DNA of 64,000 nucleotides from Nematostella vectensis (GCF_932526225.1 NC_064040.1:9587356-9651355), one strand, 5' to 3'. Positions 1-15,000 are shown, counted from the stretch's first letter. Numbers and translations: made by a program. The notes: generated from the sequence alone by a model not told the origin.

Positions 1-92
1 GGGAGGCAATCGACTCCTATCTAAATAGGGTAAAGGGAAGTAGTAAGGGAAATAATAATTGTATCAATATTATACTATGCATTGTGTCTCAG

Positions 93-3000
93 GACGATTA
101 ACAATGGAGCTATACGATTTGTTCCTCGAGATTATCTACAGCAGTTTAAATATCTACAAACTTTGTAAGTACTCAAAGTACGTGCTCTTATTTTAAGAGT
201 TCACAAATCTTGTAAAATATATATAGCTATCCCGGGGGGGGGGGGGGGGGCACCGATAAAAACAGCCGGGGTTGATCGTCGGCAAAATCGAATTTAACCC
301 TAAGGAATAGCACTTAAGGTGTGGTCAACAGAAATTCTTACCCCAAGATAGCAAATAGGGTGTGGTCGAAGGAAATTTTAAACTAAGATAACAGAATTGG
401 AAAAAAGGTTAAACACCCCCTTAGGAATAGCTGTTGCTCATATTTTAAACCTAATTGCAGAATCGGAAAAATCCTTCAATACTCCCGCATGCTAATATAT
501 AGCAGTTGGACAAAATTTTATACCCTAAAGGGGGGCGATCACCACCCCCGTCTAATTTTCTGGAGAGTCCCCCAGGGATTGATATTGAGCCAAGCCTAAA
601 AAAAAAATATAGCAACTAGATACGACACCTCAAAAAAAACACAAAAAAACATACAAAATAGAGATCATGCGGGGCACTTTGGACAAATCAACAGTGATCA
701 AAAATTTTGTGATACACATGGGTACATATGGAATAGCCCGTGTTTTAGGTTACTGCGGCTGCGCGTATGACAAAGCGCGCCTCTGATTCAGTAGCGGGTC
801 TAGTGGGAGGGTTTAGGGGGTTTAACCCACCTCCTCCCTTTAGGCTGCAAGAAAGCCATATGTAACAAAAAAAATAATCCTCCCCCCCCCCCCCTTTGTC
901 ACTGAGCCAAATCCCCCTTTAGCGAAAAGCTAGATCCGCCCCTGTGATTTGTTTCCTTTAATCACATGACACCTCCGTTCTTATGGGTGGCAAGTCGAAA
1001 GCAAAACCTGAATTGTCAACTTCAGGGTGATCTTCAGGGTGATATCTCAATATGGTGTCTAAATTACCCAGAGGACCACCGGGACGGCATTGCACCCCTG
1101 ACAACACCTCGTGTTTAAAAAGACCTTTCTGTCTTTTCTTTTCTTTTAAGAGAAAATCTTTAAATTGAAAATCTATGAGGGACTCCAGCTCGCAGCCCCT
1201 CCCCCCCCCCCCCACACACACACACAAGCACAACCCCCAAACCACTTATGATTTTTGCACAGTTTCTCAGCCAAGACCTTTGTTACCGTTCAGATTGCCT
1301 GGAGAAAGGAGGTTACTGGGGGCCGGTTGCTACACTCATTTGAATGTGTTTTGCTATTTCAGAGACCTTCAAAACAACAAGATTTCAAATGGGTTTAGGC
1401 TCCCTGACAATATGTGGAATATGTGAGTAATGCTTTTTGATAATTAGTCTACTTGTTCTGATTTTTGTTTAAGAAAACCACACTGAAATGTTTGTTATTT
1501 CGAAAACCCTTCCCCTTCAAGATTTACAGTATTTTATTCGGGGAGGGAGGGGAGGGAGAGGCATGGGGACCGCTCGACCTCAACATCTCTCAGTTTGTTA
1601 AAAAAATTCTGGAAAATGAAGGGATTGGAGTCCCAAAGAGAGCAATGATTTTAATTAAATAATAAAAAAAAAAAACAGGAAATACAGGTTTGTGATAATA
1701 GGGGACAATTATTCCTGACTCAATAAACATTCCTCCCGCTCCTACTTAGAAATATCGCAGCTCGCACCTTGGATACGGACCTGCATCTAGCCTGTTTGAT
1801 CACGGGGAACTCGATCTATTAACTTGTTCCTGGATTTGATGTCACACAGGCTGCTAGCGGTGTAGAGATGGGAGGGGGAAGGGCGGCGGGACAGATAAGG
1901 TGGGGCTCGCCCTCTGTATCTCGCGCAATCCCGATTCTAACATGGCGGTCAAGTATGGATCGAATTCTATGCGAAAAAAACATCTTCTACCTCTAGAATA
2001 CATTTATTTAATTTATTTAGTCGTTCTCTTTTCAACAGAAATCTAGCAAGCAATCAGTTGAAATCGTTGGACCTGTGGGGAATGATGGACAATCTACATC
2101 GCTTGAAGGCTTTGTATGTATTAGACGAACTCCCACCCCCCCTTTATTTTTCTGTAAAAGAAAGCTTTGTGGGTATTATTTGGTGGTTCTGGTAGAATAG
2201 AGAGGTTATTTAATGGTTATTTATTTTCTATTTGACTTACTATGTGCAATCGCGCCTTAGATGCCTAGTGGCGGATCTAGGGATTAGAAAGGGGGGGGCT
2301 TTTTTGACAGGCCAGGGGCGTACGCGGGGTTTTAACAAGTTCCAGTCAAAGCATTCAGAAGCTGAATGAGGGCGTTGCGCCTCATCCCGCATCCCCGTGA
2401 AGATTTCATAGCTCCCGCCTTTGGGTTTGAAATTGGCGTCAATGCGTCAGACATTTAAGAATATTACACGATCCTCTGTCATCTTCGATCCAAAATATGA
2501 CTATGACTGCAAGTATAAATTGATCAGTGTGTTCCACCTTGTTTCCCACGGACTCGTATTCGTAACGTCCCTATATGTCAGGCGCTCAGTTGCTTGTTAT
2601 GAACGTCTGTATAGGTCATGTGTACTTTTGTCACCCACCCTCCCCTCCCTGCAAAGTATAAATTGATCAGTGTGTTCCCCCTTGTCTCCCACGGACTCGT
2701 ATTCGTAACGTCCCTATATGTCAGGCGCTCAGGCTCAGTGGCTTGCTATGAGCGTCCGTATAGGTCATTTGTACTTTTGTCACCTACCCTCCCCTCACCT
2801 CCCGCAAAGACTAAATTAGTCACTGTGTTCCCCCTTGTTTCCCACGGACTCGTATTCGTAACGTCCCTATATGTCAGGCGCTCAGTTGGTTGTTATGAGT
2901 GCCGTATAGGTCATGTGTATTTTTTGTCACCCACCCTCCCCTCCCCTCCCACAAAGACTAAATTGGTCACTGTGTTCCCCCTTGTTTCCCACGGACTCGT

Positions 3001-6000
3001 ATTCGTAACGTCCCTATATGCCAGGCGCTCCGTTGCTTGTTATGAACGTCCGTATAGGTCATTTGTACTTTTGTCACCCACCCTCCCCTCCCTGCAAAGT
3101 ATAAATTGATCAGTGTGTTCCCCCTTGTCTCCCACGGACTCGTATTCGTAACGTCCCTATATGTCAGGCGCTCTGTTGCTTGTTATAAGCATCCGTATAG
3201 GTCATTTGTACTTTTGTCACCCACCCTCCCCTCCCACAAAGACTAAATTGGTCACTGTGTTCCCCCATGTTTCGAATGGACTCGTATTCGTAACGTCCCT
3301 ATATGTCAGGCTCTCAGTGGCTTGTTATGAGGGTCCGTATAGGTCATGTGTACTTTTGTCACCCACCCACCCCTCCCTACAAAGTATAAATTGATCAGTA
3401 TGGTTCCCCCTTGTCTCCCACGGACTCGTATTCGTAACGTCCCTATAATTCAGGCGCTCTGTTGCTTGTTATAAGCATCCGTATAGGTCATTTGTACTTT
3501 TGTCACCCACCCTCCCCTCCCACAAAGACTAAATTGGTCACTGTGTTCCCCCATGTTTCAAACGGACTCGTATTCGTAACGTCCCTATATGTCAGGCGCT
3601 CAGTGGCTTGTTATGAGGGTCCGTATAGGTCATGTGTACTTTTGTCACCCACCCACCCCTCCCTACAAAGTATGAATTGATCAGTATGGTTTCCCCTTGT
3701 CTCTCACGGACTCGTATTCGTAACGTCCCTATATGTCAGGCGCTCAGTAGCTTGTTATGAGCGTCCGTATAGGTAATTGTGACGAACGTCCCTATATGTC
3801 AGGCGTCCCTATATGTAACGTCCCTATATGTCAGGTAGAGCTACGGACCCCGGTCGATTTTTCAGGAATATATATTTCATGTTACAAAATCTTCTACAAA
3901 ATTTCGAGAACACATTTATTTTCCCTGTTTGTGAAAATCACGTTACTTATTGAAGTTTTAAATTAGTAGAGAACCAAAAGCATAACAGCTCATCCTACTA
4001 CGGACTTTACCGGAAGAACAATTAGAAAAGAAAATCAACGCCATCCGCCATGGTTGCGCCTTCAATAAAACGCCTAAAGACCTCTCCATTCGGTCGATCG
4101 ACACTATTATCGTGCAACCCAGCAAATTTTGCAAAAATCATCCAGTTTGCCATTTTTATTTTCGGGTGCAGGTGCATCAATCACAACACAATTTTAAAGG
4201 AATTCTGCCGGCGAGCTGTCAAAAAAAACTTGAAAAGCTCATGGTAAGAACTCAACATATTGTGTGCTATATTGCAGGCGTGGCAAACGACTATATTTTA
4301 GTGAATGAAGGTAGCATCCTTGATAATCGGCGTCTGGTGCTGACTTAGCTCTTCCCACATAACCTCCTTCGAGCTCATTTAAGAACTCATACGCCCGCGG
4401 CGGTTGGGTTAAAATCTCATTTTTTGCCAAGGATTCTTGTATCGCTGTTGCTAAAGCTTTGCCAGTGGGGCATGTTGATAAGTTCCTCGAAGCTTCAGTT
4501 TGCTTATCCACTCCACTATATGTGATAGCATGAATTTTCCGGTTGCGCTCCGTCTAGCAAGTGGTAGGGGGAGGGCTCTCCATAAAAGTATTTAGTTCAA
4601 CCAACTGCTATAAACACTTACGCTTTTGCTTTCCATTAGGGGGTCTCACCGGTCTCACAGTGATTTTAGAGCTTAGGATTAGAAATTGCTTCGACCACAC
4701 CCAATGTGCTTGTATCTTTTAGGGGTTAAAAAATGTTGTTGAAAAGTGCTATTCTGTTCCGCCAGTCAGAACATTCTGATTCAAAATGCATGCCTTGTTT
4801 CGCCTAGTGTAGTGGCCTGGCTTTCTGTCACGGACATCGTCTGGTTTTCGTCCAGTGAATAGCATCGCGATACATCCAATTCGGCTATAACAATTTGCAA
4901 CGGTTTATCGTTTTATGTTTGAATTTTTTTTTCGCCCAAAAGGGGGGCGACATTTCACCCCCGTCACCAACCCTGGTGGTGAATTTTTACTATTCATGAA
5001 TTTTATATAACTTACTTTGAACTATTTTTGAATGGCAGATATCTTGATTACAACCCTCTCAAGACCATCAAACCGTTAACATTCGCAAATCTTTCGTCTC
5101 TTATGAATCTGTAAGTACCATTAGATGCTTGCTTCCTTTAGCCTTTTTTCCGTTAGCCTTTTTAATATCTTTCGAAGTTTTCGGCGCACATACACCTAGC
5201 TATAAGGCGGAGAATCACATCCAATTTTCTTCTTTTGTTACTAGCCTGAACGAATAAAAGCGTCTTTAGGGAGGACAAAATGGTGAAGCGTATTTTTTGA
5301 AGTTTAAAAAATACTACAATATTACAAAAATGGGAGAGATACAATTTATGTACACAAGACCAGGATTTCAGCTATGGGAAGGGCCACCAGGTGTTACTCT
5401 GGGTCAAAACACATGGAGAAAAACCATATCTATATCATGGATATTATCTCTTTTACTGTCGAATCCGTTGTATCAACACCGTCAGGACGTCGCATTTTCA
5501 AAACATCGATTTGTTTTTGTCTTTTGTGATTTTCTGTTCCGCCAGTGAAATTATTCTTAGCCAATCAGACTCTTGCCATCTCTCGCCTAGTGCAGTTGCC
5601 TGGCTTTCTGTCGTGACACTTGGTTTTCGTCCAGAGGGAAGCCAGGGAAGTGCACAAAGCGACACCCTGATTGGCTTAGAATGGTTTTACTGACGGAACA
5701 GAAAACCAAAACAAACCGTTTTTTGAAAACGCGGGTCGCGATACAACGGATTCGACAGTAATGTTTAGTAGATTACTGGTACAAGTAATCTTTGAGATTT
5801 CGCGTCGTTTGTTACACTCTCTGACTTACCTTTTCAGATTTGTTTTAGTTAAACCGTCCCCTTTTAAAGTTTCCGTGGCCAGACCTTCACTTTAGTAAAT
5901 CAGATATTCCATGGTACTGACTTTGGATATATTTATGAAAACTCCTATTTATTTCAGCCATATTTTGGGATGTAAACTTGAAGATATCCGAGAAGGAACC

Positions 6001-9000
6001 TTTCAAGGACTGCGTTCATTAGGAAAATTGTAAGTCCAATCGCTTTTTTTTTTCTTTTTTAACAACAGCCTCATCAAACTTTTACCCTCAGAGATTTGAG
6101 AGAAAACAAGATCCGTGTTTTGAGGAAAGGGGTCTTCAAAGGGATAGTAGGCAACGAGTTTCAAAGGCTGGCTATGTAAGTAATCGAAAGTAAATTCAAC
6201 AACTTTTTTCTGTGTAGCAGTTTTACAACACATTTATTAATATATATCATTTCTATTAGAACCTTACAGTTAAATTCAATATCTAAAATAGAAAAAGGAG
6301 TCTTTGAAGACGTAGCGGGTATCACAAAGCTGTAAGTATTGAGCGAAATATGCAATAAATCCCGTGAATCCACATAGCCCTAGCCGAATTATTGGGGATA
6401 GGGGCACGATACAGAAACATTATAAAACAATGGTAGGCTAGGCGCCTCTTGGTCATTTTCTTATAATTTTTTTTTAAGCCACGTACCCCCAGTGCCCCAC
6501 CCCCGGCTACGGCCCTGATCCACCTACAGTAGAGCCCTTAACGTTAGCTAGCTTGAGTTTGTGAAAAGCTTGCCGCAAGCTCGGCCTATCAATAACCATG
6601 GAGACGTGCGAGGCTCTGGGTACAAGCTATCCTACAGAACAAGCATAGGGTGGATGACAACCGCGACGCCAAAGTCTTCTGGGTAATTTTCATTATGGCG
6701 TCCAGCTAATAAAGGATACCATATTGAATTTACCCATAAAACCTTAGGGGCGTATAAGAACGGGTAATGCAATTCAAGCTAAACAATTTCTGATTATTTT
6801 AAAGGGACATACTTATAATGAAATACGAGTGGCCAAAAGAACAACTTTTTTTAGTATAATTACAATTAAAACTAATTTTTCATAGTATAATTAAAATCGA
6901 AATCTAAGTGTACATTTTTCATCTACAATGACTTGATACACTAATTGGAAATCCAATTTGGGGGGGGGTGGGGGTGGGGGGAGGAAGAGGATTCCATTTA
7001 AAGCTTTTGTCAAGAAATGCTTTCTCGACGTTTCCCTCCCCTCCCTCCTGCCCGCTTATTTGTGTCATGTTTTTACTTTCGCAGAGACCTCAGCGTGAAT
7101 AAGTTGGTCTCGTTCCCAGACCTCCAAGGTCTTGCAGAAAACGTGGAGAACTTGTAAGTATTCGTAGATCTTGCAGAAACCTCACGAGCTCGTACTCGGA
7201 TTTTTTTTTTTTTTAAAGAATGCACAGACAATAACAGATAGAGCCACCTGATCAATTCCAAACAACCCTTCATTTCAGTATTTAATAGCATACAAAATTT
7301 GAGAATTGTCAAAGAAGTGTCGCCCTCCTCACCACTCGCTCTCTAAGGCACCTACACGATAAACATCCTTTAATTGAAATGCTGATATGACTCCTGTTTG
7401 CAGAAATCTACACAGTAATCTCATCTACGATCTGACCCAGCTCGGCTCTATGCGAGTAAAAACAATCACCCAATTGTAAGTGATGTAATTGCTATGGCGT
7501 AAGTAGAGAACTCTACTGAGACTATGGTCCACGCATCGTAAGGCGGGGGAGAGGGGGGTTGTAGGGGAGTGACTAATATTTTCTGGTTTAGAAGTGAAGT
7601 TGGTACGTGTGTGTCGTCTTCGGTTTCGGAGCCTACCGAGAGACCAAGCGTTATTCTTTTATTTTGTTTGCTTTTTAGAGATCTGAGTTATAACAAAATA
7701 AGGACGATAACCTCCAAGACGTTCAATGCCGTCAATATCAGAAGGACGTTGTAAGTATGTTGTAAGTAGAAGTGAGAAGATAAAAAAGGCGAAATACAAA
7801 GGAGACAAAGAGAAGAGACCTATTGCAACAGGAAATTAGAAGGGCTGTAACAATAGTATACAGGGGTGTAGCCATGGGCAGCCAAAATACAGTAAATGTA
7901 TAAGACATTATGTAAAATAGAGAAGAAAGTTCCTTGAAAGGGCCTTTTGCCCCCCCCCCCCTGAACATCCTGGCTACGCCGCTGGTAGACATCAAAGCGG
8001 TCAACCAGGGTCGATTGGATCGACCTTTCTATGAGACATACTTTCTCCTTCTAATAGGAATTTGGCAAACAATGAGATAACGAGCATTCCTGAGGGATTC
8101 TTGGAAAACTCACCTCGTCTCAATGAACTGTAAGTATAATGACATACTGACGCTTGTGTTTGGGTTCATATTTTGAATATTTCAATATATTTTCATTTTT
8201 AAAGATAATTTTGCCCAAATCCGGAATCCAGATTTTTTTTAGCTTTTGTAATCCGAAACACACACTCAGGAATCCAGAATCCATGTAAGTTTGGAATCCG
8301 GAAATCATATATTTGGAATCCAGTCATCAAAACTCATGTCATCTAGAAGAATCTGTAAATCTTGAAACACCAAAGTTTCTGCATCCGTGTCTACTTCTCT
8401 ATTTTTTATCAAACCAACCAACCAACCAACCAACCAACCAACCAACAAACAAACAAACAAACAAACAAACAAACAAACAAACAGAAAAACAAACAGAAAA
8501 AAAACTACAGCACGATGAAAAAAAGGGTTTTGAAGACCGTCTTTTTTAGTGGCACTAAAATCTCGTTTATACTTCATTGGGATCCGGAATCCACGATGGA
8601 TAAGAATCCGGAATCCAAGGGTCAGAATCCGGAATCCAGAGCCTGGAATCCAGAATCCGAAAGCTTCTTGGATTACCTTACACGGGGCGATTCATATTTT
8701 GAAAATTCAATATATTTTCATTTTTAAAGATATTATTGCCCAAAGACTTTTTTTGCTTTTATGCTTTAGCAAGAAAACGGGGTCGTTTTTATTGCAGGAT
8801 TGATTGAATTCACAATCCATTTGCAGTTGGATTTAGTTTGCTAATGAAATGTACATCTCATTTCTAGAGTCCTTTCTGGAGCACTAAAAGACTCGACAAA
8901 GTTCGTCACACACATATTTAATTGGCTACAGAGTTTTCTTCTGAAAGACGATATCTTTTATGCTAGACTTTTCACAATTTTGTATATTATTTAGATTTCT

Positions 9001-12000
9001 TCACCAAAACAAAATTCAGCACATTCATCAACACGCTTTTCGTGGAATGAACAACTTACAGGGACTGTAAGTAAACGGCAATCATTTTCCATTATCATTA
9101 TCATTATATCCAAAATCATAATGATCATCCTCATCATTATTTTTTAATATCATTTGCAGCTATTTGTTCAAGAATAAGATAAAGTCTCTTTATGACGAAA
9201 CGTTCTCTGGGTTAGTTCTTTCGAATTTGTAAGTATACAATTGTTGTGTACTTTGATTAAGAAATGCAAACACCCAATAATAGAAACACGAAGCAGCAAA
9301 AAAGGTCACTCATTGAACAACATAGTTAACAATTACCACACGTTCAGAAGTTTCCTGAATGGTACTACAAAATTTGATTACTCCCAAAATAAATGTAATT
9401 GAAAAGCCTTGCCTTTAAACTCATACTTCCACTGCCCCTTTCCTTCTAGTTTTCACCAATTAAGACTAAATATTGAACGGGAGTCCTATGTTTTTTCCTA
9501 CATGGTAAATGTACAAAACTAATTGTATTTAATCATATTTTCCACCAGGTTTTTACACAGTAATATATTTGTCAATTTGACTGGTACGCCATTTAAGGGA
9601 ATAAAGAACGCAGCGGCAAACGTGTAAGTAAGCTTGAAATCAGCACCAATAGTGAGATAAAATGATGAGACTTTGTGACCGAAGTTAAAATGAGATGCGT
9701 GAGGTGAAGTGTCATGAGTTAATGGGAGGTGACGTCACGTTAAATGAGATAAAGGGAGATGAGGAATGATGATATATGAATTGAGCAGAAGATAAGGTGA
9801 GGATAAAGTGAGGTGAGGATAAGGTGAGGTGATGATAAGGTGAGGTAAGGATAAGGTGAGGTGAGGATAAGGTGAGTTGATTATAGGGTAATATGAGGAT
9901 GAGGTAAGGATAAGGTTAGGTGATGATAAGGTGACTTTAGGATAAGGTGAGGTAAGGATAAAGTGAGGTGATGATAAGGGGGGTGAAAATAAGGTAAGAA
10001 TAAGGTGAGGTGATGATAAGGTAAGGTGAGGATAAGGTTAGATGAGGTGAGGATAAGGTGAGGTGATGATAAGGTGAGGTGATGATAAGGTGAGGTGATG
10101 ATAAGGTGAGGTGATGATAAGGTAAGGTGAGGATAAGGTTAGGTGAGGATAAGGTGAGGTGATGATAAGGTGAGGTGAGGATAAGGTGAGGCGAGGATAA
10201 GGTGAGGCGAGGATAAGGTGAAGTAAGGATAAGGTGAGGTGAGGATAAAGTGAGGTGAGGATAAGGTGAGGTGATGATAATGTGAGGTGAGGATAAGATG
10301 AGGTGAGGATAAGGTGAGGTGATGATAAGGGGGGTGAGGATAAGGTGAGGTGAGGATAAGGTGAGGTGACGATAAGGTAAGGTGCGGAAAAGGTTAGATG
10401 AGGTGAGGATAAGGTGAGGTGATGACAAGGTAAGGTGAGGATAAGGTTAGATGAGGTGAGGATAAGGTGAGGTGATGATAAGGTAAGGTGATGATAAGTT
10501 GAGGTGATGATAAGGTAAGGTGAGGATAAGGTTAGGTGAGGATAAGGTGAGGTGATGATAAGGTGAGGTGAGGATAAGGTGAGGCGAGGATAAGGTGAGG
10601 TGATGATAATGTGAGGTGAGGATAAGATGAGGTGAGGATAAGGTGAGGTGATGATAAGGGGGGTGAGGATAAGGTGAGGTGAGGATAAAGTGAGGTGATG
10701 ATAAGGGGGGTGAAAATAAGGTAAGAATAAGGTGAGGTGATGATAAGGTAAGGTGAGGATAAGGTTAGATGAGGTGAGGATAAGGTGAGGTAAGGATAAG
10801 GTGAGTTGAGGATAAGGGGAGGTGAGGATAAGGTGAGGTGATGATAAGGTGAGGTGAGGATAAGGTAAGGTGAGGATAAGGTGAGGTGAGGTTAAGGTGA
10901 GGTGAGGATAAGGCTAGGTGAGGATAAGGTGAGGTGATGATAAGGTGAGGTGCTGAAAAGGTGAGGTGAGGATAAGGTGAGTTGAGGATAAGGTGTGGTG
11001 AGGATAATTTGGGGTGAGGTGAGGAAAAGGTGGGTTGATGATAAGTTGAGGTGAGGATAAGGTGGGGTGAGGATAAGGTGGGGTGAGGATAAGGTGAGTT
11101 GAGGATAAGGTGAGGTGAAGGTAAGGTGTGGATAAGGTGAGGTGAGGATAAGGGGAGGTGAAGATAAGGTGAGGTGATGATAAGGTAAGGTGAGGATAAG
11201 GTGAGGGGATGATAAGGTGAGGTGAGGATAAGGAGAGGGGATGATAAGTTGAGTTTAGGATAATGTGAGGTGATGATAGGTTGAGGTAATGATAAAGTGA
11301 GGTAAGGATAATTTGAGGTGATGATAAGGTGAGGTGAGGATAATGCTATATGAGGTGACATAACGTTAGTTGAAAGACGAGAAGGCGTAAGGTTTATGTG
11401 TGGTGTGGTTTTGCTACCTGAGATAAGGTGCATGAGGGATGTTGGCAGTGGGCCTGAGGTGTTTGCTAAGTAAAGGTTAAAGAATAAGGATTTATTAACG
11501 ACTCAAAACCTTTACAAATTACAGGTACCTCTTCGCGAATGGCGTGGCCCACATGAGCAATGACTTTCTGAGTGGACTTGCGAAAAAAGCTAGCGTGTAA
11601 GTTTAAATTATGTGCTTTGCGTTTAAAGATCTGAATAAGTCCCTGCAATTTGCAATTCAGAAACAACATTGTAAGATAACGTTAGTACCTGGTTTGTGGA
11701 TAAGATGGTACTACTTTTTGGCTTAGTTCCATTACATGTGCTTTGATTGGCTGAGTGATACTTATGACACTCCTGGTTTTACCATAATAAATTGTACCCT
11801 AGTGCCGTTGACTGCAAGACCTTACTGGATTTGCCACATCTTGGAATAGAGTCGCCTCAAATGTAAGTATTACTTCAATCACCTAAAGTGATAGGAGAAA
11901 AACAGGAAAATTCACTGTTACTTTTTATACCGGAATTACATTAATTATACGTCGGAATACGTGGTCTGTATTGACCGTTAGAGATGCTAGAAAAGAAGAC

Positions 12001-15000
12001 AAATTCAACATAACGCAGAGTCATTGGATAGATATTCGGCCATTACCTACCCTTTCCAAGGTTAGAATGGCAGTGGCATGGCCGTATCTAATATGTACGG
12101 GTTTTGCAAATATGGTGGTGTAGTAGCTTCTTTGAGTCGGTTAAATCAAACTCAAAATCAAAGAGCCTCTGTCAGCCGCTGTTGCGTCACAAAATGCCAA
12201 GTGAGAGAAAGCATCCATTTCCATCGACTAATTTGGGGGTGTTGTTGCGATATTTTCGATTGAATCTAGTAAATAGGCCATGTGAGTTTATTCTTTAATG
12301 GTTACTTTGAGATTTCCTCCCTTTACATCCTCGGGGACCCAGGGCGTCACGGAGATCGGACACACAGGGAACGCGCGAAAAAGAAAGAGTGCCCTATCTT
12401 TCTCGCGCGCTCCCTGTGTGCCCAATCTCTGCGATGCTCTGGGTTTCCCGAGGATGCTCCCATAATTCGCCTTCCAATTTTGGTTGAAAACAAAAATGGG
12501 TGGCTTACAAAACACCTAGAAGTGTAGCTTTTCCCTTTTTTTTCAGGTTTATTTTTGTTCCATGTTTATGAGTTTCAGACCAGAAAGCGATGTTCTTAGT
12601 ATTGCAGGTTTTATGGGAGGATACGAGACTGCGTGTTTTGTTTTTTAGAGTATGCGCACCGTACCACCTGAGTTGGGTAGTTGGTCAGAGGCATGAAGTC
12701 GCAATGGCACTGCGCAAATCTGGTTTTCGTTGTGAGATGCGATATGTAGATGACTGGGACTGCATCCTGTGTTCAGCTGGGACATATGGCGACGAAGAAA
12801 AAGAGAACTGCGTCACGTGCTCCGCAGGTAAAATGACACGTGTTCTCAAGTAAAGTATCACGTCATTCGCACGTAAGGCATCTTGGGAAAGCTATAACGT
12901 AGGAAAAGCTGTCACCATGCTTGCTGTCACTATGTTATCATTTCACGTATTTGTATACAAGTGTCACGTATTCTCTGGTAATTTATTTTTATTCATTTAG
13001 AGGCTTCTGTCACAAGGTGACGAGGGGGCTGCTATCGGACGCGCGGTCCCGCGACGCAATCCCCGACATACTACACGTGACAGGACATGACTAATTTTAC
13101 AGAACAAATAGGAAAAATATAATAAAGATCAATACACATAATGTGACAGCATAAAAGCTAGCAGCAGTCTATAAGGTGACCTTAGATCGCCTTGTCATCA
13201 CCTAACCTTATCCTAAAGTCACCTTATCATCACCAAACCTTATCCTAAGCTTACATTATCATCACCTCACCTTATCCTCACCTCCACTTATCATCACCTC
13301 ACCTTATCCTCACCTTACCTTATCATCATCTCACCTTATCCTCACCTCATCTAACCATATCATCACCAAACCTTATCCTCACCTTACATTATCATCACCT
13401 CACCTTATCCTCACCTCCACTTATCATCACCTCACCTTACCTTATCCTCACCTCACCTTATCCTCACCTCATCTAACTTTATCCTCACCTTACCTTATCA
13501 TCACCTTACCTTATCCTCACCTTACCTTATCCTCACCTCACCTTATCCTCACCTCATCTAACTTTATCCTCACCTTACCTTATCATCACCTTACCTTATC
13601 CTCACCTTACCTTATCATCACCTAACCTTATCCTCTCCTGACTTTAAACTCGCCTCAATGTCAAAAAGCAGTTTATTATTGTATAGATTTGTGACTTTTG
13701 GTTTGAAACTAGCAAAGGTAGGCGACTGTTTAACAGATTATTCCAAAGTGTTACAATTCTAAAAAAAGGCTGTCACCAAGCTGTCACCAATTGAGGGACG
13801 TCACGTTCCCTCGTTGTGGAATTTCTAGTTATTTTCCCACCGATGACCAACTGTATACTTGTTCAGGTGGCTTCTACCAGGACGACATGGGTCAGTCGAA
13901 ATGCAAGGAGTGCAACATGGGTACGTTTGTACACCCTAATAACACCCCGGCCACCTCGCCCACCTCATGCCAAGCCTGCCCACAAGGTGAGTACACCATA
14001 CTACACCGTAATTTAAGCACCTGCACTTAAACACCTGGTCATACGATAAGTTGAAACACACACTTAAAGCACCCCGGCGACTCGTGACAAGCCCCACAAC
14101 TCATGTTTGTCCCCAGCGAAATCAAATATTGTACACTCTCAATTGGAAGAAAGTATATCTAAATATGGATTATTTTGAGCTTTTGATAGATGAAAACAAT
14201 ACAAACCTCCAATGTATTGCAACTGCCATCAGCACGGTTTCCATGATGTCTTATTTTGCAGGTACCAATTCGGGCGACAAAGCCATGTACAGAGCTTGTA
14301 GTTGTTTGCCCAACTTCTACCGGCTTGATCGATTCGGCCGATGCAGCCCTTGTCCTGATAAGAGCCTCAAATGCGAGGACGACTACGCAATCCTGGTCAG
14401 CGGTTACTATTGGAAATGGACCAATCAATCAAAACGAGTCCAGTATGACAGCTTTATTTTAAACTTGTTAGTCAAGAATAGCACGTTCCAGACAGGTGTC
14501 ACTGCGTTCAGCGGTAGCTTGCCGGCTCGGTTCAAATGTCCGCGCGACTCTTGTTTGGGTGGACTAGACTCTACATGCAAGGAAGGGTATCAAGGGCCTC
14601 TTTGCGCAATCTGCAAAAGCGACTACTTTGACAGGATGAATAGGTGAGCTTTGATCATCTCATCGAGTGTCAAGAAAAATGAACCCTGGTACAGCGGTTT
14701 CTTGTTTAATACACTTAGGCGAGCGTGCTCTAGTGACGTATTATCGGCCGGCCGATCTTTAATGGAGCTAACAAAGCATTGCCAAAAAACGTAAATGTTC
14801 TTCACTTCACTGCAATCAGTTCTGAAACCTGATGCAAATATAGGACTGCAACCTATTATTAACAGAGGGTCTACGGGTAAACAGTTATACAACAAATAAA
14901 CAATTATTTGGGCGTGCGTGCATGTACTGAAAATCGACGTACTATCGACCATTTGAAATACACTACTTCATTATTCTTTTGCATGTATCATTAAGCTAGC

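Noticed and set aside
2421-3680. Plus-strand frames with repeated SHGLVFVTSLYVRRS
   Set aside because: These follow the 143-bp satellite exactly and shift frame between units.
8868-8930. Extra LRR exon after tttctag
   Set aside because: The frame reads VLSGALKDSTKF without the LRR pattern and has no donor; the 23-exon model is already in frame without it.
9937-11433. Long minus-strand frames of the SSPHLILTSPYPHL type
   Set aside because: Translation of the 16-bp minisatellite; all three frames give similar low-complexity peptides.
12078-12527. Several 60-80-codon frames in intron 16
   Set aside because: They lie on and around a palindromic MITE and have no protein-like pattern.
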